The translations under genes were made by a program, and so were the position numbers. A DNA stretch of 64,000 bases from Pseudomonas sp. Irchel 3H7. Lineage in GTDB: Bacteria; Pseudomonadota; Gammaproteobacteria; Pseudomonadales; Pseudomonadaceae. The first letter of the stretch is position 1. The number at the start of each line of letters is the position of its first letter. The stretch covers positions 350,076-414,075 of the forward strand of contig NZ_FYEA01000004.1 of the NCBI RefSeq assembly GCF_900187605.1, read 5' to 3'. The notes below the pieces were generated by a model, which saw nothing but the letters and a program-made list of their open reading frames with translations, did no database searches and was not told the DNA's origin. Below are positions 19,015-30,159 of this stretch, piece after piece.

Positions 19015-19989
19015 ATGAGCCAATCCAGCGACCTGATTCAATCGGCACAACGCACCATCCAACTCGAAGTGGAAGCCGTACAAGGCTTGCTGCCCCATAT
19101 CGACGCCGATTTCGTACGTGCTTGCGAGATGATTCTGGCCAGTAAAGGCCGTGTGGTCGTGGTTGGCATGGGCAAATCCGGGCACATCGGCAACAAGATT
19201 GCCGCGACCCTGGCCAGCACCGGCACCCCTGCATTTTTCGTGCACCCGGCCGAGGCCAGCCATGGCGACATGGGCATGATCACCCGCGACGACGTGATCC
19301 TGGCCCTGTCGAACTCCGGCTCGACCAATGAAATCGTGACTTTGCTGCCGTTGATCAAACGTCTGGGCATCCAGTTGATCAGCGTCACCGGCAACCCGCA
19401 ATCGCCGCTGGCCAAGGCGGCCGAAGTCAATCTCAACGTTCACGTCGAACACGAAGCCTGCCCGCTGAACCTGGCACCGACCTCGTCGACGACCGCAGCA
19501 CTGGTCATGGGCGACGCGCTGGCCGTGGCACTGCTGGAAGCACGCGGCTTCACCGCCGAAGATTTCGCTTTCTCGCACCCGGGTGGCGCCCTCGGCCGTC
19601 GCCTGCTGCTGAAAGTGGAAAACGTCATGCACGCCGGACAAGAGTTGCCGCAAGTCCAACGCGGCACGCTGCTCAAAGACGCATTGATGGAAATGACCCG
19701 TAAAGGTCTGGGCATGACCGTTATCCTTGAAACGGACGGTAAACTCGCCGGGATCTTCACCGACGGCGACTTGCGCCGCACGCTGGATCGCAGCATCGAC
19801 ATCCGCAGCGCCACCATCGACCAGGTAATGACGGCCCACGGCAAGACTGCCCGCCCGGAAATGCTGGCCGCCGAAGCCCTGAAAATCATGGAAGATCACC
19901 GAATCAACGCATTGGTAGTCGTAGACGAGGAAGATCGCCCGGTCGGCGCCTTCAACCTCTCCGATCTGCTGCGCGCAGGAGTCATGTAA
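19015..19989 (+). CDS. kdsD: Arabinose-5-phosphate isomerase
   Basis: Converts ribulose 5-phosphate to arabinose 5-phosphate, the Kdo precursor. The 324-residue protein has an N-terminal SIS domain (GMGKSGHIGNKIAATLASTG, then HPAEASHGDMGMI) and two C-terminal CBS domains (about 205-324). The start MSQSSDLIQSAQ is chosen because it gives the usual family length; the longer frame upstream has no similarity. The stop overlaps the kdsC start (TAATG). Confidence 0.95.
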   Translation: MSQSSDLIQSAQRTIQLEVEAVQGLLPHIDADFVRACEMILASKGRVVVVGMGKSGHIGNKIAATLASTGTPAFFVHPAEASHGDMGMITRDDVILALSNSGSTNEIVTLLPLIKRLGIQLISVTGNPQSPLAKAAEVNLNVHVEHEACPLNLAPTSSTTAALVMGDALAVALLEARGFTAEDFAFSHPGGALGRRLLLKVENVMHAGQELPQVQRGTLLKDALMEMTRKGLGMTVILETDGKLAGIFTDGDLRRTLDRSIDIRSATIDQVMTAHGKTARPEMLAAEALKIMEDHRINALVVVDEEDRPVGAFNLSDLLRAGVM

Positions 19990-20513
19990 TGAGCAACGAT
20001 CTGCTGCAACGCGGCAAAGCGATCAAACTGGCGGTTTTCGACGTCGACGGCGTTCTCACCGACGGTCGCCTGTACTTCCTTGAAGACGGCAGCGAGTTCA
20101 AGACCTTCAACACCCTCGACGGTCAAGGCATCAAAATGCTGATGAACGCCGGCGTGCAGACCGCTATCATCAGCGGCCGCAAGACACCCGTCGTTGAACG
20201 TCGAGCGAAAAACCTGGGGATTCCCCACCTGTTTCAGGGCCGCGAAGACAAATTGGTTGTTCTCGACGGTCTGCTTGAGCAACTGGGCCTAAGCTATGAA
20301 GAAGTCGCTTACCTCGGTGACGATCTGCCCGATCTGCCGGTGATTCGCCGTGTTGGTCTGGGCATGGCCGTAGCCAACGCCGCCGATTTCGTCCGCGAAC
20401 ACGCCCATGGCGTAACCCACGCCCGTGGTGGCGAAGGGGCCGCCCGCGAATTCTGCGAATTGATCCTGCGCGCCCAGGGCCGCCTCGATGCGGCCAACGC
20501 CGCGTACCTGTGA
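19989..20513 (+). CDS. kdsC: Kdo-8-phosphate phosphatase
   Basis: HAD-family phosphatase releasing phosphate from Kdo 8-phosphate. The 174-residue protein carries DVDGVLTDG (nucleophile D18, acid D20), the second HAD motif IISGRK and the metal motif GDDLPDLPV. The start overlaps the kdsD stop by one base, and the stop overlaps a possible GTG start for lptC, so the three genes are tightly coupled. Confidence 0.95.
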   Translation: MSNDLLQRGKAIKLAVFDVDGVLTDGRLYFLEDGSEFKTFNTLDGQGIKMLMNAGVQTAIISGRKTPVVERRAKNLGIPHLFQGREDKLVVLDGLLEQLGLSYEEVAYLGDDLPDLPVIRRVGLGMAVANAADFVREHAHGVTHARGGEGAAREFCELILRAQGRLDAANAAYL

Positions 20514-20521
20514 GCCAAACC

Positions 20522-21094
20522 ATGTTTAGCAAAAAATTTCGCAACTTCCTGCTGTTCGGCTGTATCGCGGCGATATTTGCCGCGGTGGGCTACTGGAACA
20601 TCAGTCCGGAACGCTTCCTCGACAAGCCACCGGTGACGTCGGTCGAAACGCCTATCGACTGGTATGCAACCAACACGCACACCCTGCAATACCTGCCGGA
20701 CGGCAAAGTGCAGTATGAAATGACCTCCGACAAGGCCGAGCACGTCAAGGCTACCGATGTCACCCTGGTCACAAAGCCGGACCTGAACATGTATCGCGGC
20801 ACCGACTTCCCTTGGCACGTGACCAGCGAACGCGGCGAAGTGAACTCGGGCGGTACCGAAGTTGAACTGATCGATTCGGTACGCGTACAGCGCACCGATG
20901 AGAAAAAACGCGGCACTCTGATCACCAGCACCCGCATGACCGTGTTCCCGCAGCAAGAATATGCGCAGACCGAGCAACCCGTTAGAATCGAGGGTGCTGG
21001 CGGTGTATCGACTGGCGTCGGAATGAAAGCGTACCTGAAGGAAAGCAGGATACACCTGCAATCGAACGTAAGAGGACAGTATGAGGCTCGTTAA
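20522..21094 (+). CDS. lptC: LPS export protein LptC
   Basis: Single-pass inner-membrane protein that passes LPS from LptB2FG to LptA. The 190-residue protein begins with a short basic stretch and one transmembrane helix (about 8-27), then a periplasmic beta-jellyroll (LptC/DUF1239 type) with VTLVTKPDLNMYRG. An upstream GTG at 20510 overlapping the kdsC stop is an equally possible start and adds four residues. It overlaps lptA by 14 bp. Confidence 0.9.
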   Translation: MFSKKFRNFLLFGCIAAIFAAVGYWNISPERFLDKPPVTSVETPIDWYATNTHTLQYLPDGKVQYEMTSDKAEHVKATDVTLVTKPDLNMYRGTDFPWHVTSERGEVNSGGTEVELIDSVRVQRTDEKKRGTLITSTRMTVFPQQEYAQTEQPVRIEGAGGVSTGVGMKAYLKESRIHLQSNVRGQYEAR

Positions 21095-21626
21095 AACCCT
21101 CCCTATTTTGCTCAGTCTGGGCGCAGCACTGGGAAGCGTGAGCGCCTGGGCTCTGCCGAACGATCAGCAGCAACCTATCCGCATTCAGGCCGACGACGCC
21201 CAACTGGATGACAAGAACGGCATCGCCACCTACAAAGGTGATGTGATCATCACCCAAGGCTCGATGATCGTTAAAGGCAACACGGTGACCATCACCCGTA
21301 CGCCGGCTGGCGATATCGATGTCGTGACGTCGGTGGGCAACCTCGCCTACTTCGAACAGTTGCAGACTCAAGGTGATGCCAAGCCTGTACAGGGCTGGGG
21401 CGTAACGATCCAGTACCACGCCGCGCAAAACCGCGTTGTACTGATCGACAAGGCCAAGGTTGTCGACAAGGACAACAACACGACGCAAGGCGAGAAAATC
21501 GTCTATGACACCGTGAAGAAACTGGCCAGCGCCGGTCGCGCTACCGGCAGCAAGGTCACCGAGGCGCGTCCGCGCATCGACATGGTGATCCAGCCGAAGA
21601 AGAAAACCGACGAGAAAACCCAGTAA
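21081..21626 (+). CDS. lptA: LPS export periplasmic protein LptA
   Basis: Periplasmic bridge protein of LPS transport (OstA-like domain). The 181-residue protein has a signal peptide ending about residue 24 (SAWA|LP), then the jellyroll with [20 protein letters not shown] and [17 protein letters not shown]. The C-terminal tail is lysine-rich. Its stop overlaps the lptB start by one base (TAATG). Confidence 0.94.
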   Translation: MRLVKTLPILLSLGAALGSVSAWALPNDQQQPIRIQADDAQLDDKNGIATYKGDVIITQGSMIVKGNTVTITRTPAGDIDVVTSVGNLAYFEQLQTQGDAKPVQGWGVTIQYHAAQNRVVLIDKAKVVDKDNNTTQGEKIVYDTVKKLASAGRATGSKVTEARPRIDMVIQPKKKTDEKTQ

Positions 21627-22351
21627 TGGCAACTCTGAAAGCTCAGCACCTGGCCAAGGCCTATAAAAGCCGCCAGGTCGTGCGTGATGTCAGCCTGTCG
21701 ATCGACAGCGGCCAGATCGTCGGCCTGCTCGGCCCGAACGGCGCCGGCAAGACGACCTGCTTCTACATGATCGTCGGCCTGGTACAGGCCGATCAGGGTC
21801 GCGTGCTGATCGATGATCTGGACGTCAGCCACCAGCCGATGCACGGTCGTGCCAAGGCCGGTATCGGCTATCTGCCGCAAGAAGCGTCGATCTTCCGCAA
21901 ACTGTCGGTGGCCGACAACATCATGGCCATCCTCGAGACCCGCCAGGAGCTCGACAAGGCCGGCCGTCGCAAAGAGCTGGAAAACCTGCTGCAGGAATTC
22001 CACATCAGTCACATCCGCGACAACCTCGGCATGAGCCTGTCCGGTGGTGAACGCCGCCGTGTGGAAATCGCTCGCGCGCTGGCAACGGCACCGAAATTCA
22101 TCCTGCTCGACGAACCGTTCGCCGGTGTCGACCCGATTTCGGTCGGCGACATCAAGCAGATCATCCACCACCTCAAGGCCAAGGGCATTGGTGTACTGAT
22201 CACCGACCACAACGTCCGTGAGACGCTGGACATCTGCGAAACCGCTTACATCGTCAACGACGGTCAGTTGATTGCCGAGGGCGATGCAGAAACCATCCTG
22301 GCCAACGATCTGGTCAAGGAAGTGTATCTGGGCCACGAGTTCCGCCTGTAA
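21626..22351 (+). CDS. lptB: LPS export ABC ATPase LptB
   Basis: Cytosolic ATPase of the LptB2FG exporter that extracts LPS from the inner membrane. The 241-residue protein has Walker [10 protein letters not shown] at 36-44, the signature [15 protein letters not shown] and Walker [14 protein letters not shown]. The lptFG genes are not here, as usual. It is followed by a gap of about 190 bp before rpoN. Confidence 0.96.
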   Translation: MATLKAQHLAKAYKSRQVVRDVSLSIDSGQIVGLLGPNGAGKTTCFYMIVGLVQADQGRVLIDDLDVSHQPMHGRAKAGIGYLPQEASIFRKLSVADNIMAILETRQELDKAGRRKELENLLQEFHISHIRDNLGMSLSGGERRRVEIARALATAPKFILLDEPFAGVDPISVGDIKQIIHHLKAKGIGVLITDHNVRETLDICETAYIVNDGQLIAEGDAETILANDLVKEVYLGHEFRL

Positions 22352-22456
22352 GCGCAACAGTGCCCGGTGCGCCGCCCGGGCGCTGTATCGATTCAAGCAG
22401 GATTTAATACGCTTTAATTGTTACAGCGCTCTAGGCAAACACTTCAGTTTCAGGCA

Positions 22457-22462
22457 TATAAT
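22457..22462 (+). promoter_or_regulatory. Possible -10 element for rpoN
   Basis: TATAAT about 80 bp upstream of the rpoN ATG in the lptB-rpoN gap. No good -35 is visible at 16-18 bp. Transcription from the kds-lpt operon may also read into rpoN. Confidence 0.35.
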
Positions 22463-22538
22463 TTGCTTAAGTTTGGCGCTTCGGCGCCCTGTAGTGGATG
22501 GCGCATAGCGCCGGCGAATAAGGTGTTAAGCCCCTGCC

Positions 22539-24032
22539 ATGAAACCATCGCTAGTCTTGAGAATGGGCCAGCAGCTGACGATGACACCGCAGCTGCAACA
22601 GGCCATCCGTCTGCTCCAATTGTCGACCCTGGATCTGCAACAGGAAATCCAGGAGGCTCTGGAATCCAATCCGATGCTCGAACGCCAGGAAGAAGGCGAC
22701 GACTTCGACAATTCCGACCCCATGGCCGACAACGCCGAACAGAAGCCCGCCACCGAAATCCAGGAACCGTCCTATCAGGAAACTGCCCCGACGGTGGACA
22801 ACCTCGAGGAGGGCGAATGGAACGAGCGCATCCCCAACGAGCTTCCGGTCGACACCGCCTGGGAAGACGTCTACCAGACCAGTGCCAGCAGCCTGCCGAG
22901 CAGCGACGATGACGAGTGGGACTTCACCACACGCACCTCCGTCGGCGAGAGCCTGCAAAGCCATCTGCTGTGGCAACTGAACCTTGCACCGATGTCCGAC
23001 ACCGATCGCCTGATCGCCGTCACCCTGATCGATTGCATCAACAATCAGGGCTACCTGGATGAAACCCTCGAAGAGATCCTCGAGGCGTTCGATCCGGAAC
23101 TGGACATCGAACTGGACGAAATCGAAGCCGTCCTGCACCGCATTCAACAATTTGAACCAGCCGGCATCGGCGCCCGCAACCTCGGCGAATGCCTGCTGCT
23201 GCAATTGCGCCAGCTGCCAGCCAAGACGCCTTGGCTGGCTGAAGCCAAGCGTCTGGTCAGCGATTACATCGACCTGCTCGGCGGCCGCGACTACAGCCAG
23301 TTGATGCGTCGCATGAAGCTCAAGGAAGACGAACTGCGTCAGGTCATCGAACTGGTGCAGAGCCTGAATCCGCGCCCAGGCTCGCAAATCGAGTCGACTG
23401 AAGCCGAATATGTTGTCCCTGACGTTATCGTGCGCAAGGACAACGAGCGCTGGCTGGTCGAGCTCAATCAGGAGTCGGTGCCACGCCTGCGCGTCAATGC
23501 CCAGTACGCCGGTTTCGTGCGTCGCGCCGACACCAGCGCCGACAACACCTTCATGCGCAATCAGTTGCAGGAAGCCCGCTGGTTCATCAAGAGCCTGCAG
23601 AGCCGCAACGAAACCCTGATGAAAGTTGCCACCCAGATCGTCGAGCATCAGCGCGGTTTTCTGGAGTACGGCGACGAAGCCATGAAGCCGCTGGTCCTGC
23701 ATGACATCGCCGAAGCGGTCGGCATGCACGAATCAACGATTTCACGGGTGACCACACAGAAATTCATGCATACCCCGCGCGGTATTTATGAGTTGAAATA
23801 CTTTTTCTCCAGCCACGTCAGCACCTCCGAAGGCGGCGAATGCTCGTCCACAGCGATCCGCGCGATCATCAAAAAACTGGTTGCAGCGGAAAATCAGAAA
23901 AAGCCGTTGAGTGACAGCAAGATCGCTGGTTTACTGGAGGCACAAGGCATTCAGGTGGCTCGCCGCACCGTCGCCAAGTACCGCGAATCCCTCGGGATCG
24001 CGCCTTCGAGCGAACGCAAGCGGTTGATGTAA
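22539..24032 (+). CDS. rpoN: RNA polymerase sigma-54 factor
   Basis: Alternative sigma factor for nitrogen, motility and other genes, dependent on enhancer-binding proteins. The 497-residue protein has the glutamine-rich region I ([22 protein letters not shown]), an acidic region II (about 50-120), the core-binding and DNA-binding domains, and the RpoN box [10 protein letters not shown] at 474-483. Neighbours lptB upstream and hpf-ptsN-rapZ-ptsO downstream are the standard proteobacterial order. Confidence 0.97.
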   Translation: MKPSLVLRMGQQLTMTPQLQQAIRLLQLSTLDLQQEIQEALESNPMLERQEEGDDFDNSDPMADNAEQKPATEIQEPSYQETAPTVDNLEEGEWNERIPNELPVDTAWEDVYQTSASSLPSSDDDEWDFTTRTSVGESLQSHLLWQLNLAPMSDTDRLIAVTLIDCINNQGYLDETLEEILEAFDPELDIELDEIEAVLHRIQQFEPAGIGARNLGECLLLQLRQLPAKTPWLAEAKRLVSDYIDLLGGRDYSQLMRRMKLKEDELRQVIELVQSLNPRPGSQIESTEAEYVVPDVIVRKDNERWLVELNQESVPRLRVNAQYAGFVRRADTSADNTFMRNQLQEARWFIKSLQSRNETLMKVATQIVEHQRGFLEYGDEAMKPLVLHDIAEAVGMHESTISRVTTQKFMHTPRGIYELKYFFSSHVSTSEGGECSSTAIRAIIKKLVAAENQKKPLSDSKIAGLLEAQGIQVARRTVAKYRESLGIAPSSERKRLM

Positions 24033-24105
24033 GCCACGTTACAGCGTTCCAGTGGCAGGCTTTTCGGCCTGCCGCTTTATGCACTGGCAACGAAGGAGAA
24101 GCTGT

Positions 24106-24414
24106 ATGCAAGTCAACATCAGTGGACACCAACTGGAAGTGACCCAACCTCTGCGTTCCTACATCGAGGAAAAACTCCAACGACTGGAGCGACATTTCGA
24201 CAAGATCACCAACGTGCAAGTCACGATGTGCGTCGAAAAGCTGAAGCAGAAAATTGAAGCCACCTTGCATATACCCGGCAGCGAAGTGGTCGCTAACGCA
24301 GAAGATACTGATATGTATGCTGCGATCGACTCACTGACCGACAAGCTGGATCGCCAACTCAAAAAGCATAAGGAAAAGACCCAGAGCCTCCTTCAGGGCG
24401 CTACCGGTCGTTAA
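24106..24414 (+). CDS. hpf: Ribosome hibernation promoting factor, short form
   Basis: Binds the 30S subunit and promotes 100S ribosome dimers in stationary phase. The 102-residue protein is the short form without the C-terminal dimerisation domain. The start MQVNISGHQLEVTQPLR has AAGGAGAA upstream; an in-frame ATG further upstream is not used because it adds residues unrelated to the family. It lies between rpoN and ptsN. Confidence 0.93.
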   Translation: MQVNISGHQLEVTQPLRSYIEEKLQRLERHFDKITNVQVTMCVEKLKQKIEATLHIPGSEVVANAEDTDMYAAIDSLTDKLDRQLKKHKEKTQSLLQGATGR

Positions 24415-24426
24415 CATCCCTAATCC

Positions 24427-24891
24427 ATGATCCGACTTGAAACCATCCTGACCCCCGGCCGTTCCCTCGTGAACGTGCCGGGCGGCAGTAAAAAGAAAGC
24501 CCTCGAACAAATTGCCAACCTGATCGCCCGCGAAGTGCCGGATCTGGAGATGCAAGATGTCTTCGAGGCGTTGATTGCCCGTGAAAAACTCGGCTCCACC
24601 GGTTTTGGTAACGGCATCGCCATTCCTCACTGCCGTCTCAAGGGTTGCCAGTCGCCTATCAGCGCCTTGATGCACCTTGATACGCCAATCGATTTCGACG
24701 CCATTGATGGCGCTCCGGTTGACCTGCTGTTCGTACTGCTGGTCCCGGAAGCCGCCACCGATGCGCACCTGGAGTTGCTGCGTCAGATCGCCAGCATGCT
24801 CGACCGCAAGGACGTGCGCGATAAACTGCGCAGCGCCGCGAGCAACGAAGCCTTGTATCAGGTTGTCCTGGACGAGCAGAACGGGCATTAA
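24427..24891 (+). CDS. ptsN: Nitrogen-PTS EIIA component
   Basis: Phosphorylatable EIIA(Ntr) regulator of the nitrogen phosphotransferase system; it signals rather than transports. The 154-residue protein has the phospho-histidine H68 in [10 protein letters not shown] and the typical EIIA type 2 fold sequence. It starts 12 bp after hpf, and rapZ follows after 2 bp. It receives phosphate from NPr, encoded by ptsO in the same operon. Confidence 0.95.
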   Translation: MIRLETILTPGRSLVNVPGGSKKKALEQIANLIAREVPDLEMQDVFEALIAREKLGSTGFGNGIAIPHCRLKGCQSPISALMHLDTPIDFDAIDGAPVDLLFVLLVPEAATDAHLELLRQIASMLDRKDVRDKLRSAASNEALYQVVLDEQNGH

Positions 24892-24893
24892 TC

Positions 24894-25751
24894 ATGCGCT
24901 TGATCATCGTCAGCGGCCGTTCCGGCTCGGGTAAAAGTACGGCTCTGGATGTCCTTGAGGACAACGGCTATTACTGCATCGACAACCTTCCTGCAGGCTT
25001 GCTGCCGGAACTGGCCGAACGCGCGCTGATTCACACTGAGCTGGCGCAACCGCTGGTGGCCGTGTCCATCGATGCGCGCAACCTGCCGAGCCACCTGACG
25101 CGCTTTCCGGAGCTGCTTGAAGATGTCCGGGGAAAGCACATCCAGTGCGACGTTCTGTATCTGGACGCCGACGAAGAAACCCTGCTCAAGCGTTTCTCCG
25201 AGACTCGCCGTCGCCATCCACTGAGCAACGCCAACCGCTCGCTGGCCGAGGCGATCCAGGATGAAACCGCCCTGCTCGGCCCGATTGCCGACCTCGCGGA
25301 CCTGAAGATCAACACCACCAATCTGAACCTGTATCAGCTGCGCGACAGCATCAAGCTGCGCCTGCTGAACCAGCCGGAGCCGGGGACCGCATTTCTGGTC
25401 GAGTCCTTCGGCTTCAAGCGCGGCATGCCGGTCGACGCGGATCTGGTATTCGATGTGCGCTGCCTGCCCAATCCGTACTGGAAGCCGGAACTGCGCGCGC
25501 AATCAGGTCTCGATGCGCCGGTGGCTGAGTACCTTGCGGCGCAGCCAGAGGTCGAAGAAATGTTCCAGGACATTTTCACTTACCTGCACAAGTGGCTGCC
25601 GCGCTTCGCTGCGAGCAACCGCGCCTACGTCACCATTGCCATTGGCTGCACCGGCGGGCATCACCGCTCCGTCTACCTGACCGAACGCCTGGGTCAGGCC
25701 CTGCAGAAAACCCTGAAGAACGTCCAGGTTCGCCACCGCGACCTCACTTAA
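24894..25751 (+). CDS. rapZ: RNase adapter protein RapZ
   Basis: Nucleotide-binding protein that in enterobacteria directs RNase E to the GlmZ sRNA and senses glucosamine-6-phosphate. The 285-residue protein has a P-loop at 8-15 (GRSGSGKS) and the C-terminal domain with [18 protein letters not shown] and [13 protein letters not shown]. The role in Pseudomonas is less clear because GlmZ is not known there. It lies between ptsN and ptsO. Confidence 0.94.
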   Translation: MRLIIVSGRSGSGKSTALDVLEDNGYYCIDNLPAGLLPELAERALIHTELAQPLVAVSIDARNLPSHLTRFPELLEDVRGKHIQCDVLYLDADEETLLKRFSETRRRHPLSNANRSLAEAIQDETALLGPIADLADLKINTTNLNLYQLRDSIKLRLLNQPEPGTAFLVESFGFKRGMPVDADLVFDVRCLPNPYWKPELRAQSGLDAPVAEYLAAQPEVEEMFQDIFTYLHKWLPRFAASNRAYVTIAIGCTGGHHRSVYLTERLGQALQKTLKNVQVRHRDLT

Positions 25752-25766
25752 AGGATTCACACCGCG

Positions 25767-26042
25767 ATGCCTGCTCTGGAAATCGAAATCATCAACAAGC
25801 TGGGCCTGCATGCCCGCGCATCGGCCAAGTTTGTTGGAGTGGCCGGGCAGTATCCGGATTGCACGATCAGAGTGGGTCGTACACCAGAGACCACGATTGA
25901 TGGCAAAAGCATCATGGCGATGATGATGCTGGCGGCTGGCAAGGGCACCAAAATCTATCTGAGTACTGAAGGGCATCAGGAACAGGAAGCCCTGGATGCG
26001 CTGGTGGCGTTGATCAACAACTACTTCGACGAAGGCGGCTGA
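25767..26042 (+). CDS. ptsO: Nitrogen-PTS phosphocarrier NPr
   Basis: HPr-like phosphocarrier that passes phosphate from EI(Ntr) to PtsN. The 91-residue protein has the active-site H15 in KLGLHARASAKF and the second conserved block GKSIMAMMMLAAGKG. It ends the rpoN-hpf-ptsN-rapZ-ptsO run. A REP pair follows after 11 bp and may stabilise the 3' end. Confidence 0.95.
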   Translation: MPALEIEIINKLGLHARASAKFVGVAGQYPDCTIRVGRTPETTIDGKSIMAMMMLAAGKGTKIYLSTEGHQEQEALDALVALINNYFDEGG

Positions 26043-26053
26043 CAGCCAAAGTC

Positions 26054-26128
26054 AAAAGATCGCAGCCTGCGGCAGCTCCTACACTGGAATGCGTTCCCTG
26101 CAGGAACTGCCGCAGGCTGCGATCTTTC
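26054..26128. repeat. Inverted REP pair
   Basis: AAAAGATCGCAGCCTGCGGC and its complement surround about 20 bp between the convergent ptsO and ZIP transporter genes. Confidence 0.85.
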
Positions 26129-26136
26129 GTTCTGCT

Positions 26137-27030
26137 TCAACCCAAAGCCGTATCCATCACCATCATCAGACAAAACCCGATCAGCAAACCAAGACTGGCC
26201 AGCTTGTCATGACCATTGCGTCGCGACTCGGGAATCACTTCGTGGGTCACTACCAGCAACATCGCCCCTGCCGCGAGCGCCAGACCTAACGGCAACAACA
26301 CCTGCGCCAGACTGACCAGCCAGGCACACAACAGTGCAAACACCGGTTCAACCAGACCAGACGCCGCGCCGATCAGGAACGCCTTGATCCGCGACATCCC
26401 CGCCCCGGCCAGCACCAAGGCAATCACCAGACCTTCCGGTACATCCTGCAAAGCGATGCCCATGGCCAGACTGTCCGCATCCGGCATGCCGCCGCCGGCG
26501 GAAACGCCGACGGCCATACCTTCCGGGATGTTATGGGCAATGATGGCGAACACGAACAGCCAGATACGCGGCGCAATTACCGGATGCTCAGGTGTGCCGA
26601 CCAACATTTCCGGCGAAGCTCCGGATAACTGACGATCAACCAAATACAGACCGAATGCACCGAGCATGATGCCGAAGCAAATCAGGCCGCTGGATGACCA
26701 AGGTGTCAGACCCAGATTTTCGGCGGCGGCAATGCCCGGCACGATCAGCGAAAACGCCGTCGCCGCCAGCATCACCCCCGCGCCAAACCCCAGCAAGGTG
26801 TCACTGAGTGCCTGCGGCATGCGCCGAATCACCAGCACCGGAACAGCGCCAAGCGCCGTGCCGAGGGCGCAGATCGCGCCGCCCTGAAGCGCCCGTGACA
26901 GTCTCGGTTCCAGATTCAGCCATTCCAGTCCGTGGGCAACCAGCAAGGTCATGCCCGCCAACAGCAATAGCGAGCCCACTGCGTAGCGAAACATACGCCC
27001 ACTTCCGATCGCCAGTGTTTCAGTGCCCAT
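26137..27030 (-). CDS. ZIP-family metal transporter
   Basis: Inner-membrane divalent metal transporter (zinc, iron or manganese). The 297-residue protein has about eight hydrophobic helices. The ZIP signature is in helices IV-V: HNIPEGMAVGVS (metal-ligand His, Asn, Pro, Glu) and GIALQDVPEGLVIAL. It lies 30 bp downstream of sodM on the same strand, so it is probably the last gene of the Fur-controlled operon, where manganese uptake for SodM would make sense; the metal is inferred, not shown. Confidence 0.88.
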   Translation of the reverse strand: MGTETLAIGSGRMFRYAVGSLLLLAGMTLLVAHGLEWLNLEPRLSRALQGGAICALGTALGAVPVLVIRRMPQALSDTLLGFGAGVMLAATAFSLIVPGIAAAENLGLTPWSSSGLICFGIMLGAFGLYLVDRQLSGASPEMLVGTPEHPVIAPRIWLFVFAIIAHNIPEGMAVGVSAGGGMPDADSLAMGIALQDVPEGLVIALVLAGAGMSRIKAFLIGAASGLVEPVFALLCAWLVSLAQVLLPLGLALAAGAMLLVVTHEVIPESRRNGHDKLASLGLLIGFCLMMVMDTALG

Positions 27031-27060
27031 AGTCAGCCTTGGATTGTTTTTATAAAAGAC

Positions 27061-27672
27061 TTAAACCAGTGCGGCGTGATAGCGCGCAGCAACTTCAGGC
27101 CAATTGATCACGTTGTAGAACGCGCTGATGTATTCCGGACGACGGTTCTGATAACGCAGGTAATAGGCGTGCTCCCACACGTCGAGACCGAGAATCGGTG
27201 TGTTGCCGTTCATCAGCGGACTGTCCTGATTGCCGCTGCTCTCCACGATCAGCTTTTTCTCGGGCGTCACACTGAGCCAGGCCCAGCCGCTGCCGAATCG
27301 GGTCAGTGCGGCTTTGGTGAAGGCTTCCTTGAAGCTGTCGAGACCACCCAGTTGCTCATCAATCGCCTTGGCCAGCGCGCCATCCGGTTTACCGCCGCCG
27401 CTCGGCACCATCACTTCCCAGAACAGCGAGTGGTTGGCGTGACCGCCGCCCTGATTGATCACGGCCGCACGGAGTTTTTCCGGCAGATCCTTAACGCTGG
27501 CGACCAGTTTTTCTACCGGCCACTCCGCATATTCAGTGCCTTCTACGGCGGCGTTGAGGTTGTTGATGTAGGTCTGGTGATGCTTGGTGTAGTGAATCTC
27601 CATGGTCTGCGCATCGATATGCGGTTCGAGGGCGTCGTAGGCGTAAGGCAAGGCAGGCAAGGTAAAAGCCAT
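27061..27672 (-). CDS. sodM: Manganese superoxide dismutase
   Basis: Cytosolic superoxide dismutase used under iron limitation. The 203-residue protein has metal ligands in MEIHYTKHH (H27), GHANHSLFW and [15 protein letters not shown]. The GGGHANH context fits the Mn type. The start [15 protein letters not shown] is preferred; a longer frame upstream runs into the preceding gene. It follows orfX directly and precedes the ZIP gene. Confidence 0.94.
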   Translation of the reverse strand: MAFTLPALPYAYDALEPHIDAQTMEIHYTKHHQTYINNLNAAVEGTEYAEWPVEKLVASVKDLPEKLRAAVINQGGGHANHSLFWEVMVPSGGGKPDGALAKAIDEQLGGLDSFKEAFTKAALTRFGSGWAWLSVTPEKKLIVESSGNQDSPLMNGNTPILGLDVWEHAYYLRYQNRRPEYISAFYNVINWPEVAARYHAALV

Positions 27673-27673
27673 T

Positions 27674-28114
27674 TCAATGGACTCCATGGTGATGTGGGAC
27701 AGGCGCGCGGCGCGCATTGCCGGTATCCGGGTGCAGCAGGCGCTGGGTGCGCGGGTATTCGCCGTGTTCACTGATGAAATTCAGCAGCTCGACGTAGGTC
27801 TTGCTGCTCTGGCGCAGCGCCGCTTCACGTAATGCAAGGCGCTGACGTTCGTCCTGCATGGTCTGCAACAGCCGTTGGTGGATGGCGCAGAGGTATTCGG
27901 CACTCTCCTCCGGCTGGTTCAGGCGCAAGTGCAGATCCGCCAGGTTGTGATGGGAGATGACGCAGGCCGCCACCGCTTCGTCGGCATCGGCCCAGCGTTC
28001 GAACAACACTTGCGCCAGGGCCAGGGCTTGCAGATAAGCCTCACGGGCGTCGATCAATTCGCCCAGCATGAAGCAGCGATTGGCCCGTTCGATCGTGCGT
28101 TTCCAGTGCTCCAT
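27674..28114 (-). CDS. Conserved protein of the fumC-sodM operon (orfX)
   Basis: A 146-residue cytosolic protein equivalent by position to the unnamed gene between fumC1 and sodM in P. aeruginosa. It appears all-helical, with TPR-like spacing ([19 protein letters not shown], then [22 protein letters not shown]), so it may be a small protein-binding scaffold. The C-terminus is histidine-rich (PHHHGVH), which could bind metal. It starts 30 bp after fumC and its stop lies one base before the sodM ATG. The function is unknown. Confidence 0.85.
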   Translation of the reverse strand: MEHWKRTIERANRCFMLGELIDAREAYLQALALAQVLFERWADADEAVAACVISHHNLADLHLRLNQPEESAEYLCAIHQRLLQTMQDERQRLALREAALRQSSKTYVELLNFISEHGEYPRTQRLLHPDTGNARRAPVPHHHGVH

Positions 28115-28144
28115 GGTGAGCCTCCTCCAAAGCGGTTGCAGGGT

Positions 28145-29501
<1,357 letters not shown>

Positions 29502-29521
<20 letters not shown>

Positions 29522-29909
29522 CTGAAAATCCTTGCACCAGTTCAATAAGAGGAATCGAGGGAAGCAGTTCGCAAGTGGCGAGCTGCCAGGTATAGCGTTG
29601 CCAACGTTTGAGCCGGCATTTGCACAGGGACAGGCGTTCCATTTCACGCAATGGGCGCCAGGCTTGATCGAGACAGAGGCTACGCCAGTGCCACGGCAAG
29701 GCGATGTCGGTGGCCGTGTCGAGCAGAAGGCGGAAGGAGGTTTCAGCGATGGTCCAGGGAGAAGTGGCCGTACAACAGGCCAGATACCGGCCTTCGGCCA
29801 AGTAATGTTCGATCACGCGCGGCTCGTCAGGATCCATCGCGCAACGGATCTGGCGACTCATCCAGCGCCAACTTTCGAGATACGGCTGCTCGTGCAAGGC
29901 AGAACTCAT
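29502..29909 (-). CDS. fagA: Fur-associated protein FagA
   Basis: First gene of the iron-regulated operon fagA-fumC-orfX-sodM. The 135-residue protein is tryptophan- and cysteine-rich (LACCTATSPWTIAETSFRLLLD and LSLCKCRLKRWQRYTWQLATC) and has no recognised catalytic motif; its role is unknown in P. aeruginosa as well. The stop overlaps the fumC start. The Fur box lies just upstream. Confidence 0.87.
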
Positions 29910-29924
29910 GATCCGGGCTCATCC

Positions 29925-29957
29925 GATAATGAGATTTATTATTAGATGATAATGAGA
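29925..29957 (-). promoter_or_regulatory. Fur box upstream of fagA
   Basis: GATAATGAGATTTATTATT at 29925-29943 matches the 19-bp Fur consensus at 15 positions, and a second half-overlapping GATAATGAGAA follows at 29948. The pair lies 16-48 bp upstream of the fagA ATG, where Fur-Fe2+ would block transcription. It predicts induction of the whole operon under iron starvation. Confidence 0.88.
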
Positions 29958-29993
29958 ACCAAAACAAGAGCTCCGATTTACGCAGAGTTTATT

Positions 29994-30081
29994 GTGGGAG
30001 CGAGCCTGCTCGCGAAGGCGTCCTGTTGGTCACCGCTGCGGTCGGCTGTTAAATCGCTTTCGCGAGCAGGCTCGCTCCCAC
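29994..30081. repeat. Inverted REP pair (GGGAGCGAGCCTGCTCGCG type)
   Basis: GTGGGAGCGAGCCTGCTCGC and its complement flank about 40 bp between fagA upstream DNA and the pmbA terminator. Confidence 0.85.
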
Positions 30082-30102
30082 AGGGTTTTGTGTGGAGACA
30101 AT

Positions 30103-30141
30103 AAAAAAGGCGCGCCACCCGATGGGGTGGCGCGCCTTTTT
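30103..30141 (-). terminator. Rho-independent terminator of pmbA
   Basis: AAAAAAGGCGCGCCACCC, a four-base loop and the complement ending in TTTTT. It sits 19 bp beyond the pmbA stop on the minus strand. Confidence 0.9.
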
Positions 30142-30159
30142 AGTTCTGACGAATGGGGT

